63,396 nucleotides of DNA. Origin: Chloroflexota bacterium. GTDB lineage: Bacteria; Chloroflexota; Anaerolineae; Promineifilales; Promineifilaceae. Below the pieces are notes generated by a model, which was not told the DNA's origin, did not search any database, and saw only the letters and a program-made list of their open reading frames with translations. Location: contig JABFFZ010000023.1 in the NCBI GenBank assembly GCA_013112725.1, positions 1 through 63,396 on the forward strand. The letters are read 5' to 3'. Positions 8,620-15,583 of the stretch are shown piece after piece. The position numbers and the translations under genes were made by a program. Within the stretch, counting starts at the first letter, position 1; the number at the start of each line of letters is the position of its first letter.

Positions 8620-8725
8620 GTGAAAATCAGTGCTGAGTATAAACATACCGGGAAGATTGTATAGAGAAAAAGTTCCTGAGTTGCCGGGAAGAATTTCCCG
8701 ACTTTTCAGGAAATTTTCCTTTTTC
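8620..8725 (-). promoter_or_regulatory. Duplicated upstream region, copy 2, with two dyads
   Basis: Second copy of the element at 7355-7459, here about 60 bases from the start at 8598. It contains the perfect dyad CGGGAAGAATTTCCCG (8685-8700) and AGGAAATTTTCCT (8708-8720). It lies in the gap shared with the divergent LuxR-type regulator gene, so it could serve as that regulator's operator; this is inference. Confidence 0.6.
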
Positions 8726-8744
8726 GTTGTGCCAGAGTCCTGTT

Positions 8745-8772
8745 TTGACATATTTCTAGCCAGTGATATATT
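8745..8772 (+). promoter_or_regulatory. Sigma-70-type promoter of the LuxR-type regulator
   Basis: TTGACA (8745-8750), a 16-base spacer and TATATT (8767-8772) precede the gene starting at 8854. The -35 box is 25 bases from the nearest dyad of the duplicated element. Confidence 0.65.
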
Positions 8773-8853
8773 TTGTCGTCAGGGCATGATTGCGTGATGA
8801 AGTAGATGGGGCGACTGGCAACAGGCGTGGTACCCATACCAGGAGGAGCATCC

Positions 8854-9495
8854 ATGGCAGATCCATTACGTGTTTTGGTGGTAGATACCATTTCCCTGAC
8901 AGCTTATGGGTTGTCTTATCTTCTTGATGAGAACCAATTTATTATCTTGCCAGAACAGGCGAGGTCTTGCACTGAGGCCAGAGCGCATTGTGGTCACTAT
9001 GCGCCTGACATATTGGTGCTGCCCCGGGAACTGGCAAATCCTTATCCTGAAGCGGTGATCGGCCGTTTCTACCAGGACTTCCCCAACATACGCATTATTC
9101 TGGTTGATGGTAATGGTGACGATATACAATGGTCACATCTGGTATCTCTGGGCATCGCCGGTTATTTGCGGCGCAGTGATTCGCCTGAAATATGGCAACG
9201 TTGCTTTCGGGTGCTGGCGGAGGGCGGCGTTTATGTAGGCGAGTCGGCTGCCAACCGACTACCTGTCAATCAGGCCATTGCTGATAACCATACACCGGGT
9301 CAACTGGCAGAACGGGATGTAAAACTGTTACAGTTGCTGGCAATTGGTCTAAACAACGAAGAAATTGCATCTGAATTGAGTTTGAGCAAACACACGGTGA
9401 AAAATAGTCTGACCACGCTTTACAAACAATTGGGGGTGCAAACTCGTTCTCAGGCCATTGCCTGGGGCATTCAAGCCGGGATTTTAGAAGAGTGA
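8854..9495 (+). CDS. LuxR/NarL-type regulator with a degenerate receiver domain
   Basis: Protein of 213 residues from the ATG at 8854, preceded by AGGAGGA; the frame opens earlier at 8806 without an RBS. Residues 5-125 follow the receiver fold (LRVLVVDTISLTAYGLSYLL at the start), but the phosphoacceptor strand reads PDILVLPRE, with Pro where Asp is expected, and the acidic pair is VVDT. It therefore probably is not controlled by phosphorylation in the normal way. The C-terminal LuxR helix-turn-helix is well kept (NNEEIASELSLSKHTVKNSL, then LYKQLGVQTRSQAI). No kinase is adjacent. It is divergent from the small exported genes and shares their upstream dyad element, so it is a candidate for their regulator. 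Confidence 0.85.
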   Translation: MADPLRVLVVDTISLTAYGLSYLLDENQFIILPEQARSCTEARAHCGHYAPDILVLPRELANPYPEAVIGRFYQDFPNIRIILVDGNGDDIQWSHLVSLGIAGYLRRSDSPEIWQRCFRVLAEGGVYVGESAANRLPVNQAIADNHTPGQLAERDVKLLQLLAIGLNNEEIASELSLSKHTVKNSLTTLYKQLGVQTRSQAIAWGIQAGILEE

Positions 9496-9543
9496 CCGAC
9501 CTGCTTCCCCTGTGGTATTCCCCTCGGCTCGTAGCTAAAACTG

Positions 9544-10812
9544 ATGGATGATCTGGCAACGGCCGTAACCCAAAAAGCACATACGCTCGGCTTCAACCTG
9601 GTCGGGTTTGTGCCGGCCCAACCAGCGCGGCGGCTGGACGCTTATTTGCGTTGGCTGGAGGTGGGGATGCACGGCCGTATGGCATACCTGGCCCGACCTG
9701 ACCGCATCGCCCGCCGCCGGGACCTCAACATTATCCTGCCCGGCGTACAGACCATCATTTGCGTGGGGCTGGATTATGCCACGCCGCCCCTGCCACCCGC
9801 CATCGCCAACGATCCATCACGCGGCCGTATCTCCAACTACGCCTGGGGGCCAGATTATCACGAGGTGATGACGCCCCGGTTGGCGGAGTTGGCCGATTGG
9901 TTGATAGCACAGGTGGAGGGTGTATCTACGCTGACTACGCGCAATTTAGCACCGCTCAGCGCCAGCGTACAAAGCCGCGTTTACGTGGATACCGGGGCCA
10001 TCCTGGAACGCGATCACGCTGAAAGCGCCGGCCTCGGCTTCACCGGCAAAAACACCATGTTGATTCATCCCCGGCGCGGGTCATTCTTTTTTTTGGGTGA
10101 AATTTTGACAACTTTGGAGATTGGAGATTGGAGATTGGAGATTGGGTCAATCCCCAATCTCCAATCTCCAATCTCTTGTGGCAATTGCCACCGCTGCCTG
10201 GACGCCTGCCCTACCAACGCCTTCCCGCAACCTTATGTGCTGGACGCCCGGCGCTGCATCTCGTATTTGACGATTGAGTTGAAGGAGTGGATACCGGTAG
10301 AGCTACGGCCGTTGCTGGGCAACTGGATTTATGGCTGTGATATTTGCCAGGAGGTGTGCCCGTTTAATCGTTTTGCCACGCCGGGAGGAGATTGGAGACT
10401 AGAGATTGGAGATTGGTCAGGAGAATCTCCAATCTCTCATCCGCAATCTCTCAATCTCATTTGCCCACCCTTACTGGATTTGCTTTCTCTCACTGAAAAT
10501 GATTTTGAGCAACGTTTTGCCCACAGCCCCATCAAGCGCCTGAAGCGGGCGCGGTTTTTGCGGAATGTGTGTGTGGCGGTGGGAAATTGGGGGAGTAGTA
10601 CGGCCCCTTCGGTAGTGGACGGCAGCCGTCCACACGCAGGGCAAGCCGTGTCCGCCCTCATCCCCCTTCTGTCCGACCCCCACCCGCTGGTGCGTGGTCA
10701 CGCGGCCTGGGCGCTGCACCAGATTGGCGGCCCCGCCGCTCAAACTGCCCTGGTCACTGCACTGGAAACGGAAACGGACGAAACAGTACGCATGGAACTG
10801 GCTGGACTATAA
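9544..10812 (+). CDS. queG: Epoxyqueuosine reductase QueG with repeat-derived inserts
   Basis: Iron-sulfur and cobalamin enzyme that reduces epoxyqueuosine to queuosine in tRNA, the last step of queuosine synthesis. Of 422 residues, the N-terminal part has the family segments (MHGRMAYLARP, GFTGKNTMLIHPRRGSFFFL). The two 4Fe-4S clusters are bound by CGNCHRCLDACP (from Cys212) and CDICQEVCP (from Cys265). A HEAT-like C-terminus (DPHPLVRGHAAWALHQIG) follows. Two in-frame inserts are translated GGAGATT-word repeats: one between LGEILTT and the first cluster (10105-10178) and one after CPFNRFATPG (10386-10460). Both sit in loops, so the enzyme may still work. The stop overlaps the convergent permease gene by six bases. 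Confidence 0.93.
   Translation: MDDLATAVTQKAHTLGFNLVGFVPAQPARRLDAYLRWLEVGMHGRMAYLARPDRIARRRDLNIILPGVQTIICVGLDYATPPLPPAIANDPSRGRISNYAWGPDYHEVMTPRLAELADWLIAQVEGVSTLTTRNLAPLSASVQSRVYVDTGAILERDHAESAGLGFTGKNTMLIHPRRGSFFFLGEILTTLEIGDWRLEIGSIPNLQSPISCGNCHRCLDACPTNAFPQPYVLDARRCISYLTIELKEWIPVELRPLLGNWIYGCDICQEVCPFNRFATPGGDWRLEIGDWSGESPISHPQSLNLICPPLLDLLSLTENDFEQRFAHSPIKRLKRARFLRNVCVAVGNWGSSTAPSVVDGSRPHAGQAVSALIPLLSDPHPLVRGHAAWALHQIGGPAAQTALVTALETETDETVRMELAGL
10105..10178. repeat. GGAGATT-word hairpin inside queG
   Basis: Four units of GGAGATT(G) (10115-10147) are mirrored by CCCCAATCTCCAATCTCC and onward (10152-10175). The insert is translated as alternating IGDWRLEIG and IPNLQSPIS and keeps the frame. 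Confidence 0.9.
10386..10460. repeat. Second GGAGATT-word repeat inside queG
   Basis: GGAGATTGGAGACTAGAGAT is followed by AATCTCCAATCTCTCATCCG and further AATCTC units. It is translated in frame as GDWRLEIGDWSGESPISHPQ, between the second cluster and the ICPPLLDLLSL helix. Confidence 0.85.
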
Positions 10813-12375
10813 CTCCTGTTGTTCAAACACGGCCGTACTCACCACAAACAGCACCACAATCAGCACAACCGTCATCACCAGCGCGCCGCCGTTGGCCGGG
10901 GGGTCCACTGTACTCAGTCCCAACTGGCTGGCCCAGGCCACCAGGCCACCGGGCATGAGCGGGCCGATGTGCGGCAGGCTGCCCGCGATCAGCAAAATGA
11001 CCGCCCCCACAAAAGCAATGCCCGCCCCCGCCACCGTGCTGTCGGCAATGGTGCTGCCCAGCAGCGTCATCGCCGCCAGCGCCATCAGCCACAGCCAGAG
11101 CAGCAGATTTCCCAGCAGGAACGGGCCAAACGCCAGCCCGCCAAACAAGACGTCGGTGTAATAATACGCCCCCACCGCTGCCAGCAGCAGCGCCAGCAAA
11201 AAGACCGCCCCCTGCGCCACCAGTTTGCTCAACAAAAACGACCAGCGGGTGAGCGGTTTGCTGAGGACCATCACGGCCGTGCCCTTTTCCTTTTCGCCCG
11301 CCACTGCCCCCATGCCCAAGACAATTACCAGGATGAAGCCAAACTGAGTGATGTTTTCGATGTATTGGGCTATCGCATGAACGGTTGTCGGTTCAGGAAT
11401 GAGGGCGGCAAACTGCTCGGCCCCTTCAATGCTGGTCAGCAGTTGCGGCGTGAATTTTGCCAGCAGGGGGGACGTCAGGCCAAAGACCAGGAAGATGGCG
11501 GCCACTACCAACACCCGTTTTGTCCGCCACTGCTGCCCCATCTCTTTGGCTACGGCCGTGCCCAACAAGGCCAGGTCGGTGCGCGGTGAATTCAACTGGC
11601 GCGCCGGCTGCGGCTCACGCGGCCAGATGCGCCATAACCAGAGCAGCCCCAGCCCCGCCAGCAGCACAAAAATCGCTTCTATCAGCCACACGCTGTCCAG
11701 GTATGGCGGCAACAGCACGGCCAACATATCAAAAAAGGTGTGGAATACGATAGCAACCACCACATACAACGGGTTGCGCCGCTTAAAGGCCAGCCAGACC
11801 AGCACGGAGGCCACCACATGCAGACTCATCGCCGCGCACCGCTCCACAAAAGGGGCGAACCCGATCAGCGGCGAACCCTGGAACATCGCTAGTTGTTTAG
11901 TCACGGCCGTGAACTGCTCCGCCGTCAATCCCAATGTACTCAGGTCTACCCCATCCAGCGCCAGCAGCGACGTCAGCCCGGCGGCAGTCAGCACCGCGCC
12001 AATTAACATCGCCTCAATGCCGCCATGCCCCAGCCCCACCATCACACCATCGCTAAACTGTTCTGCCCGGTGGTAGCGGAACAAAATCCAGAAGGCGACC
12101 ACCCGCGCCACCGTCTCGCTTAGCGCCGCCGACAGTCCCAGGACAACGGCCGTGCGCCACAAATCCGGCGCATGGGCGCCAATGGGGCCAATCAGCCCCA
12201 CATCGGCCAGCCACTCATTCAACGGCAAATGGTACACCTGCGAGGCCACAAACGCGGCCATGCCCACACAAAACAAAAACCAGGCCACCACAACCCGCCG
12301 CCGCAGCCACGCCGCCAACGCCACCGGCAGGAAGATCATACCGAAAATGGAGAGGGAATAGATAAATAGAGTCAT
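10807..12375 (-). CDS. Fusion of a YhfC-type membrane domain and an ABC-2 permease
   Basis: Membrane protein of 522 residues from the ATG at 12375 (MTLFIYSLSIFGMIFLPVAL); eight more codons to a TTG at 12399 are repeat DNA. Residues 1 to about 245 match the YhfC (DUF2324)/PrsW-like intramembrane group, including ALSETVARVVAFWILFRYHR and GLGHGGIEAMLIGAVL, where Glu and His residues lie in membrane helices. Residues from about 270 onward are a complete ABC-2-type permease (MGQQWRTKRVLVV, then GAVAGEKEKGTAVMVLSKPL). The ATPase gene lies upstream at 12454-13380 and a PLDc_N-like protein before that, so the order resembles yxlE-yxlF-yxlG of the Bacillus sigY operon. The fused YhfC part is unusual. 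Substrate unknown. Confidence 0.85.
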   Translation of the reverse strand: MTLFIYSLSIFGMIFLPVALAAWLRRRVVVAWFLFCVGMAAFVASQVYHLPLNEWLADVGLIGPIGAHAPDLWRTAVVLGLSAALSETVARVVAFWILFRYHRAEQFSDGVMVGLGHGGIEAMLIGAVLTAAGLTSLLALDGVDLSTLGLTAEQFTAVTKQLAMFQGSPLIGFAPFVERCAAMSLHVVASVLVWLAFKRRNPLYVVVAIVFHTFFDMLAVLLPPYLDSVWLIEAIFVLLAGLGLLWLWRIWPREPQPARQLNSPRTDLALLGTAVAKEMGQQWRTKRVLVVAAIFLVFGLTSPLLAKFTPQLLTSIEGAEQFAALIPEPTTVHAIAQYIENITQFGFILVIVLGMGAVAGEKEKGTAVMVLSKPLTRWSFLLSKLVAQGAVFLLALLLAAVGAYYYTDVLFGGLAFGPFLLGNLLLWLWLMALAAMTLLGSTIADSTVAGAGIAFVGAVILLIAGSLPHIGPLMPGGLVAWASQLGLSTVDPPANGGALVMTVVLIVVLFVVSTAVFEQQEL

Positions 12376-12380
12376 AGCTA

Positions 12381-12453
12381 AATGGGTTGCAAATGGCAAG
12401 TGGCAGGTTGCAGGTCGTTACTTGCCACCTGCCACCTGCCACTTGCCACAAAA
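12381..12453. repeat. TGCCACC-word repeat
   Basis: Units of TTGCAAATGGCAAGTGGCAG and GTTGCAGG are followed by ACTTGCCACCTGCCACCTGC and more, giving a self-complementary block between the permease and ATPase genes. Confidence 0.85.
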
Positions 12454-13380
12454 TCACTCGCTTAGCGCCAGGAATATCTCCTCCAAGGACGGCCGTACCC
12501 ATTCATACCGCTCCAAGACCGCCCCGTGCGGCGCCAGCAGCGGCAGCAGGGCGTGTTTGGCGGTGTTTACGTCATTCACGCGCAGGCGAAGACGGCCGTT
12601 GGCCGGTGTTACATCTATCACCCAGGGCTGTTCGGCCAACAAAGCCGCCAGTTCCGCCGTCCGGGCCGCATCGCTCAAGTCCAGTTCCACCACATCGGCC
12701 GCATACTGGTTGAGCAGTTCATCCCGCGCCATCACCAGCAGCAGTTCACCCTGGCGAATGATGGCTATGGTGTCACAGATGCGCTCCACATCGCCCAAAA
12801 TATGGCTGGAAAAAAAGACCGTCACCCGGCCGCGCAAACTTTCAATCAGCGTCAGCAGTTCGTAGCGCCCGGCAGGGTCGAGCGCGCTGGTGGGTTCATC
12901 CAGCAGCAGCACCGGCGGGTTATGCAGCAAGGCCTGGGCCACCCCCAACCGCTGCACCATACCGCCCGAATACCCACGAATCGGCCGTTTGGCCGCGTCC
13001 GTCAGCCCAGCCAGCGCCAATACCTCATCGGCGCGCCGCTGCCGGGTGGCCTTGTCTATTTGGAACAATTTGCCCACATAATTCAGGTATTCGTGGGCAC
13101 TCATCCAGGGGTAAAAGGCGGGGTCTTGGGGCAGGTAGCCAAATGTGGCGCGGGCGGCGCTGTCGGCCTGGGTGGTCTCTATCCCGTCAATCCAGGCGCG
13201 CCCGGTAGACGGCCGTGCCAGACCCGCCAGCAGCCGCATCGTCGTCGTCTTGCCCGCCCCATTGCGCCCCAAAAAGCCAAAAATCGAGCCGGCAGGCACG
13301 TCCAGATTCAGCGGCTTCAGCGCCTGCACCTCCCCATAGCGGCGGCTCAAATTCTCGCAGCGAATGGCAATCTCACTCAT
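12454..13380 (-). CDS. ABC transporter ATP-binding protein (YxlF-like)
   Basis: ATPase of 308 residues from the ATG at 13380 (MSEIAIRCENLSRRYGEVQA). Walker A GRNGAGKTT, the Q-loop YLPQDPAFYPWM, signature YSGGM, Walker B LLLDEPTSALDP and the H-loop SSHIL are all present. A C-terminal accessory domain of about 90 residues (MARDELLNQYAADVVELDLS) is typical for ATPases paired with ABC-2 permeases. It overlaps the preceding small membrane-protein gene by eight bases and is followed by the permease fusion, so the three form one operon. Likely exports a lipid, drug or peptide; the substrate cannot be read from sequence. Confidence 0.93.
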   Translation of the reverse strand: MSEIAIRCENLSRRYGEVQALKPLNLDVPAGSIFGFLGRNGAGKTTTMRLLAGLARPSTGRAWIDGIETTQADSAARATFGYLPQDPAFYPWMSAHEYLNYVGKLFQIDKATRQRRADEVLALAGLTDAAKRPIRGYSGGMVQRLGVAQALLHNPPVLLLDEPTSALDPAGRYELLTLIESLRGRVTVFFSSHILGDVERICDTIAIIRQGELLLVMARDELLNQYAADVVELDLSDAARTAELAALLAEQPWVIDVTPANGRLRLRVNDVNTAKHALLPLLAPHGAVLERYEWVRPSLEEIFLALSE

Positions 13381-13576
13381 CGCGCCCCACCACAAAGTAA
13401 ACGATGGGGCCGATCATGTTGAAAAAGAGGATGATCAGCACCCACAGCCACTTGGGGCCTTTGGTTTTTTCACGCCGGAGCAGGTCTACCAACGCGGCAA
13501 TCACCAGCGCCAATTGAATGAGCAAAATGGGAATCAGCAGGGGGATATACGGCCGTAGCTGCGCCAACTCTTCCAT
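13373..13576 (-). CDS. Small PLDc_N-domain membrane protein (YxlE-like)
   Basis: Sixty-seven residues with two membrane helices (IPLLIPILLIQLALVIAALV and LWVLIILFFNMIGPIVYFVV) and the basic linker LLRREKTKG; the ending VGRDE is typical of the phospholipase-D-nuclease N-terminal family. In Bacillus, YxlE takes part in negative control of SigY and is encoded beside the YxlFG ABC transporter; the same order here supports the match, though no sigma factor is adjacent. GGAG eight bases before ATG supports the start. It is the first gene of the operon. Confidence 0.85.
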   Translation of the reverse strand: MEELAQLRPYIPLLIPILLIQLALVIAALVDLLRREKTKGPKWLWVLIILFFNMIGPIVYFVVGRDE

Positions 13577-13614
13577 ACCAAAACTCCTTTTGGGGCAAGA
13601 GACCCCTGGCGGTA

Positions 13615-13640
13615 ATTATACTGTAAGCATAAAGCACTTT
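13615..13640 (-). promoter_or_regulatory. Promoter of the YxlEFG-like operon
   Basis: On the minus strand TATAAT (13620-13615) is preceded by a weak -35 (GACCAA region near 13640). The start codon at 13576 lies 39 bases downstream, and a GGGG/CCCC hairpin lies in the leader. Confidence 0.5.
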
Positions 13641-13641
13641 G

Positions 13642-13699
13642 GTCACGCATCACTCGTCACTCGTCACGCATCACAGCCTGCCCTGAGCTTGTCGAAGGG
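13642..13699. repeat. ATGCGTG-word repeat followed by a CCCTGAGCTTGTCGAAGGG palindrome
   Basis: TCACGCATCACTCGTCACTC and similar units run to 13675. The next bases contain CCCTGAGCTTGTCGAAGGG (13681-13699), a near-palindrome seen between genes in many bacterial genomes. Confidence 0.75.
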
Positions 13700-13735
13700 G
13701 CCTGTCCCCCCTGAATTCCCCAAAAGCCAAGATGT

Positions 13736-14379
13736 TCACCCAGTGGTGCGCAGGTCTAAAATCTCTTCGACTACCGGGGCTAAAGCCTGACGCACCTGTG
13801 TTTCATCCAGCCGCCGAACCTTGAAAGTGAGAATGCGGCTGCCGGTGTCGTCACCCATAAACTGGCCAAAAGCCAGAAAACTGCTACCAGCCTCCGCCAC
13901 CGCTTTGGTCACGGCCGCTAACCGGCCCGGTTCATCTGGTATAACGGCCGTCACCCGCACCCCCGGTTCACGCGCCCCATCAATTCCAGCAGCAGCTTAA
14001 ACAGGTCTGTCTCGGTAATCAGCCCGACGACATTGCCATTATTCACCACCGGCAGCCCGCCAATTTTGTTATCCACCATCAGGCGCGCCGCATCCTCCAC
14101 CGGCGTATCCTCGTGGATAGTCAACACCTGGGTGGTCATCACATCCTTTACCTGAATCCTGCTCACCAGATAATTCAGTTCCCACACGCTCAATGAGGTG
14201 GCGTCTGAGGGGGCCGCGTGCAGCAAATCTTTATCGGAAACAATGCCTACCAGACGGCCGTTTTCTATCACCGGCAAGCGCCGGATATGCTTGCGCTGCA
14301 TCAATTGCAGGGCATCGCCAATCGGCATCTCTGGCGGCGCTGTAATCACCGGTTATGACATACGTCGTTTTACAAACAT
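13736..14379 (-). pseudogene. CBS-CBS-ACT (AcuB-like) protein gene with a stop and a frameshift
   Basis: The AcuB-type layout is seen on the minus strand: ATG at 14379 with GGAGGG upstream, MFVKRRMS, then an in-frame TAA (14355-14353), then PVITAPPEMPIGDALQLMQR in the same frame. Two CBS domains follow (RLPVIENGRLVGIVSDKDLL; LPVVNNGNVVGLITETDLF). After LLELMG the frame is lost at a run of four C (plus strand 13975-13978): adding one base gives MGAREPGVRVTAVIPDEPG, which joins smoothly to the ACT domain that now stands as a separate 74-codon ORF (13736-13960). The pieces 13951-14349 and 13736-13960 could be expressed as a split CBS protein and ACT protein, but two lesions argue for a decaying gene or assembly errors. 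Confidence 0.75.
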
Positions 14380-14442
14380 CTTTTATCCCTCCATAGGTTC
14401 AACTTTTCCAAAAACTCCAAAAGTTCAACTTTTATATCACCA

Positions 14443-15435
14443 TTACCAGATTTCAGGCACAAACGTTTGTTCATGAATCGGGGGACGAATGTAACCTTTG
14501 CCCTGTTCTCGCGGCGGCAGTTCCACCGGGGCGGGGGTAATATCTTCATACGGGATCATGCTCAAAATGTGAGTGATGCAGTTCAGGCGGGCGCGCCGTT
14601 TATCATCGGCGTTGACCACAAACCAGGGGCACTGCTTGATGTCCGTGTACTCAAACATCGTGTCCTTGGCGCGTGAATACTCCACCCAACGCCGCCGATC
14701 TTCCAGATCCATGGGGCTGAGTTTCCAGCGTTTGAAAGGGGTGTAGGCCCGCGCCTGGAAGCGGCGTTCCTGTTCCTCATCGCTGACCGAAAACCAGTAT
14801 TTGAGTAAAATGATGCCGGAACGCACCAACATGCGTTCAAATTGGGGGCAGGAGCGCAAAAATTCCCGGTACTCTTCTTCGGTGCAGAAGCCCATCACCG
14901 GCTCCACCAGGGCACGGTTGTACCAACTGCGGTCAAAGAGGACAATTTCGCCGCCGGCAGGCAGGTGGGCGACGTAACGCTGGAACCACCATTGGGTGTG
15001 TTCCCGGTCGCTAGGGACGGGCAGCGCGACGACACGCACAATGCGAGGGTTGGTACGTTCCTGGATTCTTTTGATAACGCCCCCTTTGCCCGCGCCACTG
15101 CGCCCCTCAAACAGGATGATGACCCGCAGCCCTTTTTCGGCAACCCAATACTGCAACTTCACCAGCTCTTCTTGCAGCCGCACCAATTCTTTCTCGTAAT
15201 ATTTTCTTTCTAATTTGCCTCTGCCGGTAAACTTGGGTGGAGATTGGGGCAGCAGGTGGCTGGGGATAACATATTTGTCGCCGTGAACGGTGACGTAGGT
15301 GGCCGGTGGGGTGGGTACATCCTGGGCAGCAGCGTCAAGGACGGAAGCGCCGCCATCATCAGGGGGTGCAGGTTCGGCTACGGCCGTACCAACCTCATCT
15401 ACTTTTGCGCTCTCCTTCTTCTTTTTCCTGGCCAT
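14443..15435 (-). CDS. ppk2: Polyphosphate kinase 2
   Basis: PPK2-family enzyme of 330 residues that moves phosphate between polyphosphate and nucleotides. Walker A GRSGAGKGG lies at residues 111-119, followed by the lid and Walker B segments VVALPVPSDREHTQWWFQRY and FDRSWYNRA, and the conserved KLSPMDLEDRRRW and DTMFEYTD. Lengths and motifs fit the one-domain class. An unusual N-terminal tail of about 65 residues, rich in Lys, Ala and Pro, precedes the core. The direction (ADP or GDP phosphorylation) cannot be decided by eye. No polyphosphate partner gene is adjacent. Confidence 0.95.
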   Translation of the reverse strand: MARKKKKESAKVDEVGTAVAEPAPPDDGGASVLDAAAQDVPTPPATYVTVHGDKYVIPSHLLPQSPPKFTGRGKLERKYYEKELVRLQEELVKLQYWVAEKGLRVIILFEGRSGAGKGGVIKRIQERTNPRIVRVVALPVPSDREHTQWWFQRYVAHLPAGGEIVLFDRSWYNRALVEPVMGFCTEEEYREFLRSCPQFERMLVRSGIILLKYWFSVSDEEQERRFQARAYTPFKRWKLSPMDLEDRRRWVEYSRAKDTMFEYTDIKQCPWFVVNADDKRRARLNCITHILSMIPYEDITPAPVELPPREQGKGYIRPPIHEQTFVPEIW

Positions 15436-15583
15436 GGCATGTGCCCTCTTTTTTGTGGAGCCAGCGTGATGCGTGACGTATGCTGCGCGAGGTCTTTGGG
15501 CTCACGCCCCACAGCTTGCCAACCTCCTGAAATCCCAAAGAACTATACACCGATTACTGATTACCGATCACCAATAACCGCCC

